64,000 nt of DNA from Paragonimus westermani (lineage: Eukaryota > Platyhelminthes > Trematoda > Plagiorchiida > Troglotrematidae), in assembly GCA_008508345.1 (NCBI GenBank), contig QNGE01000996.1, positions 123,759 through 187,758 on the forward strand, written 5' to 3'. The first letter of the stretch is position 1. Each line of letters starts with the position of its first letter. Of the stretch, positions 49,743-62,540 are shown piece by piece. The position numbers were made by a program, and so were the translations under genes. The notes beneath the pieces were generated by a model. It was not told the origin of the DNA. It saw nothing but the letters and a program-made list of their open reading frames with translations, and ran no database searches.

Positions 49743-49920
49743 TGTGAGTTCAGTGGCGCAGTGGCCAGCACGGTTGCTTCATGAAAGCCTGGTCGGAGTT
49801 CAGATGCCGGCCGTGGGAAACATATGCGCTAGTGACCAGCTTTAATGAGAGTGAAACTCGAGTCTGGTGCTTCTTTTCAAGAGAGACTGGCTGGAAAGTC
49901 TAACTGATTGCGGAGGCTGG
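49743..49920 (+). repeat. SINE copy, head-to-head with the previous one
   Basis: It begins with the tRNA-like head ('cagtggcgcagtgg', A-box-like, then 'ggagttcagatgcc', a degraded B box). It continues through 'gagagtgaaactcgagtctgg' and 'agagactggctggaaagtc'. Plus orientation; the tail is lost after about 49920. Confidence 0.75.
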
Positions 49921-52900
49921 AAAGACCAGCCAGAGAAATGATTGAATTTGATCTGGCCGTTACAGTGGTCTTTTTATGCAAGCGAAATCAGCATGCAAGG
50001 TAACAGTGAATTCACCTGTGCGTACTCAGACGCTCTGTTCCATATGTTGCGTGTTAGTAAATTAACTTCCTCGGCCATATTAGTTTTCTGATCCAGGTCA
50101 CTATGAGGGGGAAAGCTTTCTTCTGGCGTGTCTGCTGTGTGGCCCCCTACTGTTACGTGAAATCCGACACGTAAGTTTAACTTACTGTACCTACTAACAG
50201 ATTTATTGTTTCACTTGTAAAATTTGGAGAAGGCAGATGGAATCGAGTTGATTAGTACGCCTTTTTACACACACCCCCAATCAACTGAATATTGATTCTC
50301 ATGCCTTCTGATTCCTCGATGAAGCAAGAGGGATCGAAACCGAAACTGGAGCGGATGCGGTCAAGCAACTTGGGCACGACGTGAAATTCAGTTAATTGTA
50401 CAAAAGTAGGAGAAAATAAAAGAGATCAGGAGGGTCTGACCTTAGTGCCAAAGCAAACCGATGAGAACGACCTTTTTTCGGCTCAGTGTATTCCCCTGTT
50501 TTACTTATGTCGGTATCATTACTGCCCCATGCATGTAGAGGGTTACTTTTCAATATTGTAACTTGTCACACAATTGTCGATGTGGAGCGCTTAGCTTTAT
50601 CGTTCCAGTGAATGGGGCGTTATACTTCTTACACGGTGGGTTGCATGCATATGAATTTCTACTTCGGGCAGTCTCTCGCGTTTCCGTACAGCCGCCGATA
50701 TCACCACTTATTCAGCATGATTCTGCTGCCTTTGCAAATCGGCATCGATTCATCCGGTCAAAGACATTAAGGGCGAGTTCCGTTTTCTAGTCGGTTAGTC
50801 TATGGAAGGAGTGAGTCAGAGATGGGTGATTCACATGCACAATTCGCATTTCAGGGGTAGACGTCAGACCCCATTGATCGTCTTGTTGGCCTAGCGGCAT
50901 TCTTATTGGTGGAATTGTTATATGGGGATAATGTTTGTCTTTACAATACGCTTATTAATAAGAAATTGGGTTCTTCTGTATGGTTCAAAATAATACCGAC
51001 ACGCTGGGATGGTCGCAAAGAACCGTCTTGTGTTCAACACACATCACGTTTCTCGGTTGTAGACAGATGTTGGTGTGCGACAGAGGTAGTCCAAAATCGT
51101 CATGACCGGACACACACACGTCATTTTGTCTCGAGGGTAACTAAGTCGAAAATAACTGACCGTGCAGGTGACGTCATCAAGTGATCACACAGTGATCATG
51201 AAAACCTTCAAATATTAATCTGATGATCGGATTTCGGTAGTACTTGTGTGATGGCCCCGTCTGAGTTAAGTTATTTACAGTGTCGCGTGATCCTCAATCC
51301 CTTAAATTTTTCAGCTCAAAAGCGATAGTGAGTGCAAAGAAGATAACATTTCGGATCATCATGAGGACGAGGATGTTGTAGATAAGCAGTGGAAGTCAGT
51401 GGGATTGTTTTGTTCCGGAAGGACATTTCTTATGACCAAGTGCAGTTTGCTTTGTAGTCACGTTTAACAATCATCACCGAGGTTGAACTTATCTAACAGT
51501 TGCTCACAATACGCCAGCGACGGCAATCAAGCAAACAATCATCTTTGGACATATTTATGGATGATAAGGACTTTTGACCGAAACCATTTTGACGGTTTAT
51601 AATGTTTTTGAAATATTATCAGACAGATCAAATGCCTCCCTGGCACGGAGACTTCCTCAGAGCCGGCAGACTCAATAGGTCCTCATGTCTCCCTTTTTGC
51701 AGGGGTAGCTCTGTAGATCGTGGGTGATTCATAAGGGTCCGTCTTTTCGTGCGGAATGATACTGCGTTGAATCTACCTCCACTCAGGCCCATCGTGCATA
51801 TGTCAAGCAAAATGACAACAAACTTTGCCTGTTGCGTGGTTTGTACTGAGAAGTGATGGGAAATGAAAAAAGCATTCTATAAACGATAACGGCCTTCCCC
51901 TCATCTAACGACCACCGGATTCACTCAGTCAGGCCAGATATAATACGTGTTTACCTAACCACGGTGAACCCCATGCGGCCTACATGCTTTTGTTAATCTG
52001 ATTTTGATTGCAGCATTTCCAACGAAGATGACTTGCACAGTTGAAGTGTAATGTAATGCAGTTTGCTCGTAACTTCCTAGATGTGTTTTGGTAAGTTGTT
52101 TTTTCGGTAAAATGTGACAATAATGAGAGAGTAAATAAAAGGTTTAGTTACACATTCATTCAGAATTTAGTGGTTTGCTTGACTGATTAAAATCTGGCGG
52201 CTATTGCAGACGGAGGGTTCGAGAACAAAGTTGATGTTGAATTCGATCAAACCTTTAGTGAACTAAGCTGTGTGATGATCTCAGATCCCCCTGAGCTAGT
52301 TGTCTTGTTGCACGACCGAAATAACTAGCTCCACAGCAGCAGTTGAAATGATGTAGTTAAAAGAAAATGCTGAGTAAAAGCAGCAAATTCTTGAGGCGTC
52401 AGACTATAATGCGTCGACTTTTAAAGGTGTTGTTGAATTCGGATGCGGCAAAAGCCTTCTTTCAACCTCTGTTTAGTTTTCAGGTGGGAGGCTAACATGT
52501 ACGAACACGTTTCTCTCTCTTTCCTTTTCCTTTCATGTGGTATTCTTCAAATGAACTTTTAGAAAACTTTAAGGGTGATCATTATTTCTCAATATCTTCT
52601 CAATGATTACTATCCAAAGTGCTAGACAGCATTAATTGCACATTCGTTCTACTCGATTCAATCAATTTCCATTTGTACTGCAGGTGCACAAAACTGTGAA
52701 CGTTTACTTTCATCCCCTTGCGTTGCAGGGTACCGTCCTGTCCCCTTGCTAGTAGGCCATCTGGAAATCCGAGGCATTGATTATTTTATAGGTGAGAATA
52801 AATATTGAATCTGATTGCTGTATCAGAACATATTCTTTGCGTATATAGTCCACTTATTGAGCTTGGGTCTACAGTGGTTTGATGCTGTGTTTTACTACGA

Positions 52901-52954
52901 TAGTTGCAAGCTTGGTATAGAAAAGTTCTACCAGAAATGGTCCGCGAGAAGGAC
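49921..52954. other. No supported gene
   Basis: Frames at 50563-50790 and 50906-51184 (+) and 51628-51810 (-) have no recognised domains. No repeat copy was matched. Confidence 0.45.
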
Positions 52955-53690
52955 ATACAGCTACACCGTTGATTTTACTGTAATATTTATTTTCCAGTCT
53001 TCAATATATTTCTGTTGTGCAGTGTAGTGACAATTCCTTAAGATCTTCGAGAGAAATTCAAGTCGGCGTCTGACGTTCTTCCAAGGACTGCAATTATAAT
53101 AGGTTATCTCCAGTAATGCAGCATTTGTAAAAAGCGAGTAAAGCATCCAGGGTTAACAGACAAACCAGCGAACTCGAAATTTTTACATAATCTTTGTGTA
53201 CATACTTTTGTCTTAGTGATGTGAGCAGTTCGGCAAGCCATCTAGTTGTCTTATGATACGGAGAGCCAGACTCACAAAGCTGGATTGAGTTGTATTCTTG
53301 GTTTATGTTTCTTTTGTAATCCGCAAATTCTTGGCATTGGCAATTCAGTTGGTTTAAATCCACAAACATATGCTTGAAATGATGTCCCGATCTTTTGTGG
53401 GCTTCAGAGTCCTAGCCATGTGATCCTTGAGTTGACCAGTTTTAGCCTTATCATTTGACAATTTCCGGAACATGGTTCATCCCATAAAATATTCTCAATC
53501 TTTTGAATATGCTCAGCGGATTGTGATAATATTATTTTTGTTTTCTTGTTAGATCGGGTGTCAGCAATGATGGCATACGTCTCTAAATCTTCAGGCGCTT
53601 CGTGATGTTGCTTTGCTAAACTAGACATACCTTCACTGTTGCAAGCATCATATTCATAATAATCTGTTACAGAATAAGCTTCTTAGTGTT
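52955..53690 (-). pseudogene. Penelope-like element D, N-terminal RT region
   Basis: Minus-strand pieces follow the PLE RT order. First is EGMSSLAKQHHEAPEDLETY with IIADTRSNKKTKIILSQSAE and HIQKIENIL, equivalent to the 'DKGxxVVxMDxxxYxxK' block. Then, in another frame, comes LKDHMARTLKPTKDRDIISS. Then, in a third frame, GSPYHKTTRWLAELLTSLRQ, the conserved GSPxYxLxKWLAxLL block. Finally SLFTNAALLEIT, equivalent to SLFTNVPL. At least three frameshifts and no catalytic YVDD or endonuclease remain. Open minus-strand sequence up to about 53940 may be more of its N-terminus. Confidence 0.75.
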
Positions 53691-54954
53691 TTAATTCTAT
53701 GTCATGGGATGTAATTGGAAAACCTTTTGTTCAACTATATTATCAACTAGCATTTCAGCATCAACATTCGTGATCACACAGGAGTTTAAACAGTTTTGTA
53801 ATATACCTGGAAAATTCCCATGGAATATTTGCCCACTTCTGCTGCGCGCACAGGAAGCTATCGGATATTCACAAAATGTGACCGAAAGTGGACCTGAAAG
53901 AGTGGCAGATTTTACAAATGTTTTTTGGTCAGATCACACGTAAGTTTACTTTTGCTTTCCAAGTAATCTTTTGTAGACCGACTGATTAGCAAAGTAGTTT
54001 TCGTTAACTTTCCGAGAAAAATGATAAACGAGGGAATCAGCATACTCCTCGCTACTGACCACGTGGGTTGTGACTGCCTGCTGAGTGGTAACTGCTTTCT
54101 GTTGATCATGAATTCAGCTGTTAGGCTGTTCGACGCCGTACCTTGTTGAACAGTACTTTTTAATTCTACTCAGTTGCGTGATGTGTGTGCACGGATCAGA
54201 ACGTGACATGTTTCAACTGATTTACGAACGATTAACCTTACGAACTCACACGGTTTTCTATCACATATCATAGTGCGTTCGACCACTTTGGAAGCACCAG
54301 AACATGTCACATACACTAGGGTTTATAGTTCGGTATCCACTAATAATGATTAAATTTTACATTTGAGTTAAGCGGTATGTAGACAGTTATTTACTAAAGT
54401 GTAAGAGAGAATTGCACCAACTTACTCATTTTTATCTTCGTCAGACGAAATATTGGAGCTCTGTATTTCAACACACATTTAAAGGTTACTGTCTATCAAT
54501 TCGGCCTTAATTGTATCTGCATCCCACTATTTTTATGGAACGCAAACTTCTACGTTCATACTACTTTGTGTAAGAATACCATTGGTTTCCATTGCAAACA
54601 TGGCAAATCGGAAAGTTCAGCTCACACTGTGTGTCCGCAATAAAAGCTGGTTCACCGATTCACTAATGTTCGTCGACCAAAACGTGATCCGTCTGCCAAT
54701 CACGTGACCGAGGATTCTCGTGATCTTCAATCACCTTGGTCTATTTCGTACACTTAATTCATTACTGGCAGGTCTTTCAACCACATACCCCCAGCTATTT
54801 TCCAATTTGGTATGCGCCTGTCTTAATGTATAGTGCTAATCGGCCACCGTGCTAAAATTAACAAACTCACAAGGTCATTTGGCTAGGACAGTGACGGTTA
54901 TTCTGGTGATCTTTTTAGGACTCCACTAAACTAGTTCCGACTGACTATCGCGCT
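53691..54954. other. No firmly supported gene
   Basis: A plus-strand frame at 53704-53943 ends at a donor-like 'gtaagt' (53940-53945), but the opposite strand is open over the same bases and would extend PLE D. The rest up to PLE C shows no domain. Confidence 0.35.
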
Positions 54955-55480
54955 GGTCAAAGTCAGACCAATCTCAACTGGAATTGTTTTGGGAGTTACG
55001 ACATCAAGCACAAACTGAAGTGTGCCCTATCCCGTACGTATACGGCTGTCCAATTACGCTTTGTTCAAACCACCAAAAGACTCGTTCTACACAATCGCAA
55101 ACGCAGTCTGTTTGACCATTCTGTCTCTCACGTTGTCTATCAGTTCACTCGCAGTTGCGGTGACGTTTACATAGGCAGAACAGAATGACGGCTATCTCAT
55201 CGTGTGGTCGAACACGTCCCAAACTGGCTAAAACAGCGCATGACACAACTGGAAACCGGTGAATCGGTTACTCGAAGCCCCGCATCATCGATTGCCAGAC
55301 GCCTCATGATAACCGGTCACCAGGTGGTCCCACTTAACTCTATCAAAATATTGTTACGTCAGTAGAACCCGAAGCTACTGGCCTTCAGCGAAGCCATGCT
55401 GATTAGAGCTCACCAGCGGGCGCTGTGGACAAAAGTGGGTGAAGCAACCTATAGGGCTGCCGTGGTGGTGATGACATAAT
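54955..55480 (+). pseudogene. Penelope-like element C, connector plus GIY-YIG
   Basis: A frame from about 55008 encodes LSRTYTAVQLRFVQTTKRLV, then VVYQFTRSCGDVYIGRT and HRVVEHVPNWLKQRM. It continues to RAHQRALWTKVGEATY. This is the PLE connector and GIY-YIG core. A TGA at 55186-55188 lies right after YIGRTE and a TAG lies further on, so the copy is dead. No RT remains upstream. The linker sequence differs from PLE A and B. Confidence 0.8.
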
Positions 55481-57451
55481 ACGTGGTGTGACTGTATGCG
55501 TGTCCATACCCTGTCTATCTCTAACTGTCTGTCATATATAACTTGCATGTTTTACGTTCGCGACTGATGAGAGTAAACGAAATGTTAACATATCGCGACA
55601 AATGTCTTCTTTCTGCGCTAACGAAGATATTTTGGGAGTGTCAAACGAAAATTTTGGTCACCACGAGAAAAAAACTTTGCGTCTCAGCAGTCTGAAACTG
55701 GCAGTGAAAATGATAAGTTTTCAAATACACACCCAATGAATACGTCGGTACTTTCATCATACCTTGATCTTGATGCCGTTCGCAAGTTTATTAAATCAAT
55801 TGCTGCTTGGCATATAGGATCCATGGACGCATTTAAATAAAACATCCATTACGTTCTTATGATCGTTTCGTTCGCGCTGAGAGTGCATTTCACTTGCTTC
55901 CATTCGAACAAGCCTTCAGTGTTATCTAAGAAGTCGCATAGTGTACGGAGGAAGTAAATTTATTGTATTCAACGCGTATACTGTATCTGTTAAACTCGTC
56001 AAAACATGAACACTTTACGTGATGATAAAAAAGCTAGTATCATAGATGTTCATAACTTCCGGTCGAGCTGCACAACTAGTCCCACTGCTGCCAGTACATC
56101 GGTTGTCCATTCTTCGATATCAGAACTGACAGGATAATGGCGGTACCCAAATGTACTGTCATATTTGACGGGTTTATGGCGATCGAGTATAACAGACTTC
56201 TATCGGTTTTAATACCATCGGCTGTCCACATGTAATGGAAGTATTCCTGTGGTGTGATGCGCATTTGTCATGTTGTTCGAAACGGTTGTGATCAATATAA
56301 GTAAAACGAGTTCTTTCAATGGATTCACACCTACTCAGTCGAATGCGTTAGGGCTCAGGAGGCGTTATCTGCATGCAACAGCATATCAGTTGTATGGGTG
56401 GTTTCTGTGTCAAACTATCAGACTGGCCAGTGGAACGGTTAAAATAAAAACTTGCTTTTTTAAGTGTTCATGTTATCGACACAAGTGTGCGGAAACTAAC
56501 CACCGGATTTTGACAAAATTTGGAGGCATTTCAACAGACACCGTTATGGGAAGCTTAACGATTAGTGAAATGATAAAATCAGCCGGAAAGTCCACAGGTC
56601 GCAAAGTAAAAATTATCGTCAAAAAACGATGTGTTTGGCCTATAGTGACGTATAGTGACGCAGTCCGCGTTGCACCATATATTCTCAAGTAAATTAAAAG
56701 TTATCGCACGTACTATATACCTATCTGCTGCATGAGAGGATCAACAAGCCATATACTTCAAAGTTACAATGTCACATTAAAAGAATGGCTTCATATAAGA
56801 TCACTTTCATATCGAGTGCAATGATAGCTTCATATCTTCTCCTCATGTTGTTCATTATATAGTAACTATGGCTGCCAACCGCATATAACATTTTATGTCA
56901 TTCGTATGAAGGCAAGCGGGATTCATTGCTAAACTGTTTATTTGTGAACAAATACAAGAAAAACTGGTATTTCATTGTTTTAAGTTATCTACTCGAGACA
57001 CTGTTAGCTTGCTATCCTCGGTTATCACTCGACGTTATGCGCCCTTTGGCTCACGGTGGACGCGGTCGGTTCCCGGTAGCCACATTTAAGCGTGACTAGT
57101 TTTGAAACACGGCAAAGGCATTAGTTGACGAGCTGTTTTCCAAACAAGACGCCAGGGTGAGAACCGTATACTTGTGATGCGGAAATACACAATGCGGACA
57201 TAAATCGTCAGTTGAATGGCTATCTGGGAGGAACGAACAGACACTAGTTGTTCGTCTCAACAGGTGACGAAACCGCATTGTATACAGGTAGCGTACCCTG
57301 ACTGACTTTCATAATTTCGTTTACCGTATCAAACCGAATTGTTCTATACTGCGTAAGATCAGGCCACAACAACTTTTTACTCGAAAATACAGCAGCATTT
57401 TCTGTAAGTAAATTAGATCCAGTACCCCATGCTCATACAGAGCACATGCAA
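55481..57451. other. No firmly supported gene
   Basis: The longest frame, 56270-56692 (+, 140 codons), has several Cys residues (TCFFKCSCYRHKC) and a basic C-terminus. No known domain fits, and its start codon is not ATG. Nothing else was recognised. Confidence 0.35.
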
Positions 57452-57660
57452 AAATTTGATCGCATCTGTCGCATCCAGATGAACTTTCCAACGAACCTAT
57501 TTCGAGAGGAAACACCAGGCTTGTGTTTCGCTCTTGTTGTAGCGCGTCAGTAATGCGTGTCCCCGTCACGACTGGGATTAGGACTCCGTCTCCACTTTCG
57601 TGAGGCAACCGTGTTGACAATTGCATCAGTGGCCTCAAATTAAGCACGACCGACTTGTCA
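57452..57660 (-). repeat. tRNA-derived SINE, diverged copy
   Basis: Minus orientation, from 'aatttgatcgcatctg' through 'ttgtgtttcgctcttg' to the head 'gtgaggcaaccgtgttgac' and 'taagcacgaccga'. The Pol III boxes are weakened by substitutions. Confidence 0.7.
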
Positions 57661-57724
57661 TACAAGAATGCTCAGCCAATTTCGCTCGTGAATAATGATC
57701 AGGTTACCCGATCGTCGCGATGGG

Positions 57725-57822
57725 GGGGACACAGTTACTGTCTGTTAATCCGATGGACAACTCAGTGATTGGGACTTCCGAGACAGGTCGAAATCTGCGA
57801 TCTCATTTGACCTTCTGGGAGA
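57725..57822. repeat. Dispersed repeat family R4, copy 2
   Basis: Matches 19130-19215 in the same orientation ('ttactgtctgttaatccgatgg', 'gacaggtcgaaatctgcgatctc'). It lies between two SINE copies of the same orientation. Confidence 0.45.
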
Positions 57823-57856
57823 TATTTCAAATGGTTGCTGAGTGATAGAGGATTTG

Positions 57857-57985
57857 GTCACTTTCACGTTGAACATCACTCGCATTTGATCAAAGCCTGT
57901 GCATTCAACCAGACCTTCCAGTCAGCCTGCTCCGAAAAGAAACACTAGACTCTAGTTTCGTTCTGGTTACAGCTGGTAACTAGTG
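57857..57985 (-). repeat. SINE copy, 3' half only
   Basis: Tail and body of the SINE ('cgttgaacatcactcgcatttgatc', then 'ccgaaaagaaacactagactc'), without the tRNA head. A very short plus-orientation tail-like match follows near 58012-58040. Confidence 0.65.
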
Positions 57986-58229
57986 TATATCTAAGAAAGT
58001 TTATTTGATTATAAAGGCTACGATCAAATGTAAGTGCTGTTTCGCTTGGACTATTAAATAAACTTCGCCCCAGAATTGAACGTGTATGGGTTTGCGAGTA
58101 GATCTTCTGTACAGTGCACTAATGTACAGCCATGTTGAATGATCTCTCGCGCATGTTTTCAGTATCTTTCTTTACAGCTTGCTACTAGTGTCGCTATTTT
58201 TGCTTATGGGAGAAAAAGTTTCCACATTG

Positions 58230-58400
58230 CTGTTGGCCTACCAGCTAGCTAGCCAGATTTGTCCAGTTGGCTAACAAGAGCCGCCACTCACACTCATCTT
58301 ATCTGGGTCCTTCTAGTTTACTCTGGTCAGGTAGTGAGTGAGTGGGACCGAAAGTAGCGCACCTCAAGCCACTTGTGGTGATGATTAAACGTAGGCCTTC
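58230..58400 (+). repeat. Dispersed repeat family R3, copy 2
   Basis: Matches the reverse complement of 27930-28065, with 'gtgagtgggacc', 'tcaagccacttg' and a preceding region rich in 'ctagc'. Nothing coding was recognised. Confidence 0.5.
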
Positions 58401-61300
58401 TTTGGTCTCGACCAATGTGGCAAGTTAATCCAGTACAGATATTTCATTGGGGTCCGCTTTGGCGACTGGGAGTGAACATAAATGTTGGTGCACATCAACA
58501 AGGTAAAGGTAGCTGGATGAGCATTAGAAGCGTCCAAGAGGAGGCCGTCCCTTTGACTGTGACCATCTTAGCAACCTGAATGTCTTGTGTGACAACGCGA
58601 ACTGACCAGCTCCAATGAATTCTGTATAGGTGCGTACCTTGTTACATTGTTATGATTTCGCTCAACTCAACTGTTGAGCGACTACATGGCTCGTGGTTGC
58701 ACACGGGGCATGTAGGAAGTGTGGTTAAGTAAACGACAATGACAAGAGCTTTTTGCGACGACTGGCCAGCGTATTGATGTGATTTTGCATTGAGTGCATT
58801 GCGGTTTGAATGCTGACAAGGAAGCTGGACACTCTAAAATCGGGACAGTAGGAAACAAGTCGCAACATTCCCAAGAAGAGTGAAAGTGCCCATAGAGGAA
58901 ATAAAAACATTCAACCAAGCACGGCGGTCGACAAGTGTATGGCTTAGAAGGAGTGAAAAGGCCCTAATTAAGGGCCACTCAAGACCAACTTTTGAAAATG
59001 ACATTCGCAATAATTATTTTATGAAGTTGTTGGGACAGTTTATTTAAGACGGTTCACCAAGTACAGTCCAAAAGCTGTGGCGTATATATATGGACGGACA
59101 GGACACAGGTTGTTTATGTACCTTAAAAGATGGTGCTATATCTGTTCTTTGCCGGGAATGTGTACTAACTAGCAAGGTTGGCTGGGCTCCACTGTATTTC
59201 TTATCATTCCCCATTGTTAGGTATCCACTTGTGGGATGTACGATCAAACACAAATAATATGAAAAAGTTTACATTTGATAATGTTATCTGGGTCATCATT
59301 TCTGTCTGAGAGTAATTAAATATGACTGATTTCACCACAGCTCCACAACGTTTTTTGCAGCGCCAATTAATTCTGTTAGCATACGTAAGATGTTTCTTAT
59401 ACAATCCAGAAGGAATCCAATGCAGCAAGCCTAACTAAACCAGTAACCGAATTCTCAGTTGAAAAACGCGTGTGGATGAAAAGTCGTTAGTCTGTTAGTT
59501 GGGGTACCAAAATGGTCTAAGTTCCGTTGGTAGTTGATTGAACGAACAGCACTTATACATCGGTAGACAATCGTTTGCATTTAAACACGTGATAAAGTGC
59601 ACACTGCGTCTTTCCATTCATTGGAATCAACCACGTCCTCATTTCGTTAGTGCCTGTCCTGATTACCGATATATGTCAAGAGGCCTATTGTGCCAAGCTG
59701 CAATCGGTAAATCATGTCAGTGATTTGTTAAGGATTAAATTTTGTTTGTGTTGAAACGGCTTCCCGACGAGTTAAGAACACTAACTTGAAGGACATAAAC
59801 ATTATGTGGGCGAATGAAACTTTCATTATGGAGTGTAGTTTTGTATGCTTTTATGGTTGAATCGCTGGTCCACTCAGGTTTTCAGCTCGAGTTGTCTGTG
59901 GTAAAGTAAAACACTTCAGATCTCGCTGAAAATTACGATTAACGCGTTATGATCGCATCTCCCTTCATCTCGTCTCTTTTGCTCCAGTGTGATGTTCCGG
60001 CAGCTCATGAGTTAACTTTCTTATGAAACAACTTCCGAATATCAGCTCAGTTGGACTGTTTTTTGTAGACTGACTTGGCGCCACAGAGTGAGAGAATAAA
60101 AACCGATCTGCCTAACTAGAACTGCCTATCATTTGTTGAGACCACAATTCACTGCCTGCGAGGCTCCATCTTTTGGTCTGTTCGAAAAGGAAGATCACGG
60201 CTGCTCTTGGGCTGTTCCATTCCAGTGATGATAACATATTCCTGAAATACCATGTCAGTAGAAGCAATATGATCATCTGTGCCGATAGAATTCGGCAGGC
60301 CAGAATTGCTGAAACATGCTGACAACGTTTTCGTTATAATGCGCACTGTCCTACATAATTGTATCCCTTTGTAATAAGCATAGGTTACAAATAGATACAG
60401 CTCATTATCGCTTTCATAACGTCATCGAAGTGGCAGCTACTTGGGGCCAACCAAGACGATAAAGATGTAGACAGACGTTTCCCATCACTGATGAACAGGT
60501 ATGCTGAGTCCAGTAAAAGAACGAATAAAATCTCTACTAGAATTGGTGTAGATATTCAGGCTCTGCCAACTCCGTGTTACATTAAGTACTGCATTACCTT
60601 CCGACGAAAATTACATGACGTACGTACAGTGAACATTAACGCACATCAGAACCAACCTCAAACCACTAGACAAGTTGTTCTATTGACATAAACACTATGA
60701 TCACTTACATACAGTAACCTCAGTTCGTTTGCGTTCGCAGATTGAAGTACGACAATTTTCCACAAGAGGGCGTCAAAGTTCCAAATGCGGACCGATAGAT
60801 GTAGGCACAGACGACCAACAGGCAAAGGTGAGCCAACAAAAGGCAGTCAAAACAGTCTGACGTGTGACTATTTACCTGAGCTTTATGCAAACCGATTGGT
60901 TTGTATCAGACTCACGATGATCAATGGGAAAACCGTGGTCACAGGGATAGAAGTAAGGAGCGGGTGACCGACGGTTATTGGCTCTTGGGCCTGTGAGTGC
61001 AAATCAGTAATCAGGGCAAACGAATTAGAAACTATGCATTTTGTTTGCGAGCTGTGGGACTGACGCCGTCAAGCACTTCGTCATTCAAGGTCACGAGAAG
61101 GACGCACAGGGGATGTTGTTAGAATACCGGGAGAAAAGCGACCGGGGTCTAGGAACATCGGGAACAACGGCATCTGGATGATTAATGTGAACATCGGTTA
61201 CATTGCAGCCCCGGAGAATTTCTCACCGCGAATGGCAGCCGACAATTATTTCCACACTGAATTCAGATTTGATGGGTTTAGGGAATGTTAAACTACTATC
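58401..61300. other. No supported gene
   Basis: Many short overlapping frames of 60-78 codons on both strands and no domain. No repeat copy was matched. Confidence 0.45.
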
Positions 61301-62177
61301 ATGAAAGGCAAGCATGTCAACAGCAAGTGTCTTGTTCGCTACCTCTTCTCGGTCGACGAGGTTCCGATTTCTCTCACTACACTGTCCGAAGCACCCAGAG
61401 CGGTTGACATTTGGGATAGCACTGTATCAAGCCCAGACTGTCTAACTCCAACGACCTGGAAGAATATCGTCCACCGTTCTCTTCTGTTCCGTGGAGTGTA
61501 TTCCTTAGTGCAGGACACTTGCCTCAAACCGGATTTCTGCCAGGATGACCTCCATATATCGTTCCCGGATTTCTGTCTCATGTTATCTTCTTCCTCTTCC
61601 ATTGTTTTTTCCGTGGATTTTGCTCCATTTTCTGAATACGCGACTACAAGTTGGTCTCCTCCGTCACGATGGTCGTACTGAAATGTCCTCATTGTTCATA
61701 AGATCCACCATTTTGTCAAATCCAACGAAAAATACTGATATTTGTAGATACGTGCATATCAGATACTTCCGACAATGTGCCCATGACTTACTCTGTGGTA
61801 CTTCTAATACAGATGGCACTCCATTCATTCTTGTAACCGCCTTCGAAACATCTACTGTCTCTCGGCTTTCCTTTTTTGCAACCTGCCATGCTCATCCTAT
61901 CAGTGGAAATATGCAGCAACCCCTTTCTCCCTTTCTGTTCGCCATAGCTGAGTGCCCTCTTTTTCGTTTCATCCTTCCAAGATCGTTCGATTACCTGTCA
62001 CTTCCTGGTTATGTAACATTATTTGTCACTTCAACGGCTACCCCGACGGCTAGTCTGAAATACCATCAAACGAACCTACTCGAGCTCGAAATGTCGATTA
62101 TTTGGATGAAAACATTCTGCATGCATATGATGACTGACGTATATTGTAGGACGACGGTACTTTACATGCTCTACTGA
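61301..62177 (+). CDS. Two overlapping unassigned open frames
   Basis: Frames of 126 codons (61301-61681) and 210 codons (61545-62177) overlap in different phases, and 61339-61692 is open on the minus strand for 117 codons. The 210-codon frame is Phe-, Leu- and Ser-rich with an FPWILLHFL hydrophobic run, but the start context and motifs are unconvincing. The minus-strand frame is acidic near its start (EKTMEEEEDN). No family is recognised on either strand. An unrecognised repeat or chance are the likelier explanations. Confidence 0.15.
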
Positions 62178-62445
62178 TAGATCTAATCTGTCCTCAACAA
62201 ACCATGTTGTGGAAAGTGCCTGGCGCCCCTACAACAACAAGGGAACGTAATAAGCAAACACGATTGCTGACTAAAACAAATGTTCGAAGAAGTTGGTCGG
62301 CGTTCATCAAGTGACAACAAGGGATACGGCTTCTCTGTCAACACAATTCTCTGCCTTTTGCATCAACTAACACTAGATTTAGAATACAAAACAACGCTCA
62401 AGACACTAGGTGTCAGAGTCAAGTCAATAATTAGCAAAGTACTGA

Positions 62446-62446
62446 N
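62446..62446. other. Ambiguous base (N)
   Basis: A single N is present at the edge of a SINE copy, suggesting an unresolved position in the assembly. Confidence 0.98.
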
Positions 62447-62540
62447 TCTAGTGCTTCTTTTCGAAAGAGGCTGGCTGTAAAGTCTATCTGAATGCGAAGG
62501 CTGCGATCAAATATGAGTGATGGTCAACTTGAAAATTAGC
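62447..62540 (+). repeat. SINE copy, 3' part
   Basis: Plus-orientation body and tail: 'ctagtgcttcttttcgaaag', 'aaagtctatctgaatgcgaag' and 'tgatggtcaacttgaaaatt'. The tail is very close to the one at 17320-17550, so this looks like one of the younger or better preserved copies. The tRNA head is absent. Confidence 0.75.

Noticed and set aside
53704..53943. Plus-strand exon ending at GTAAGT
   Set aside because: The opposite strand is open across the same bases and would be the N-terminal extension of PLE D, so the plus-strand reading is probably a shadow.
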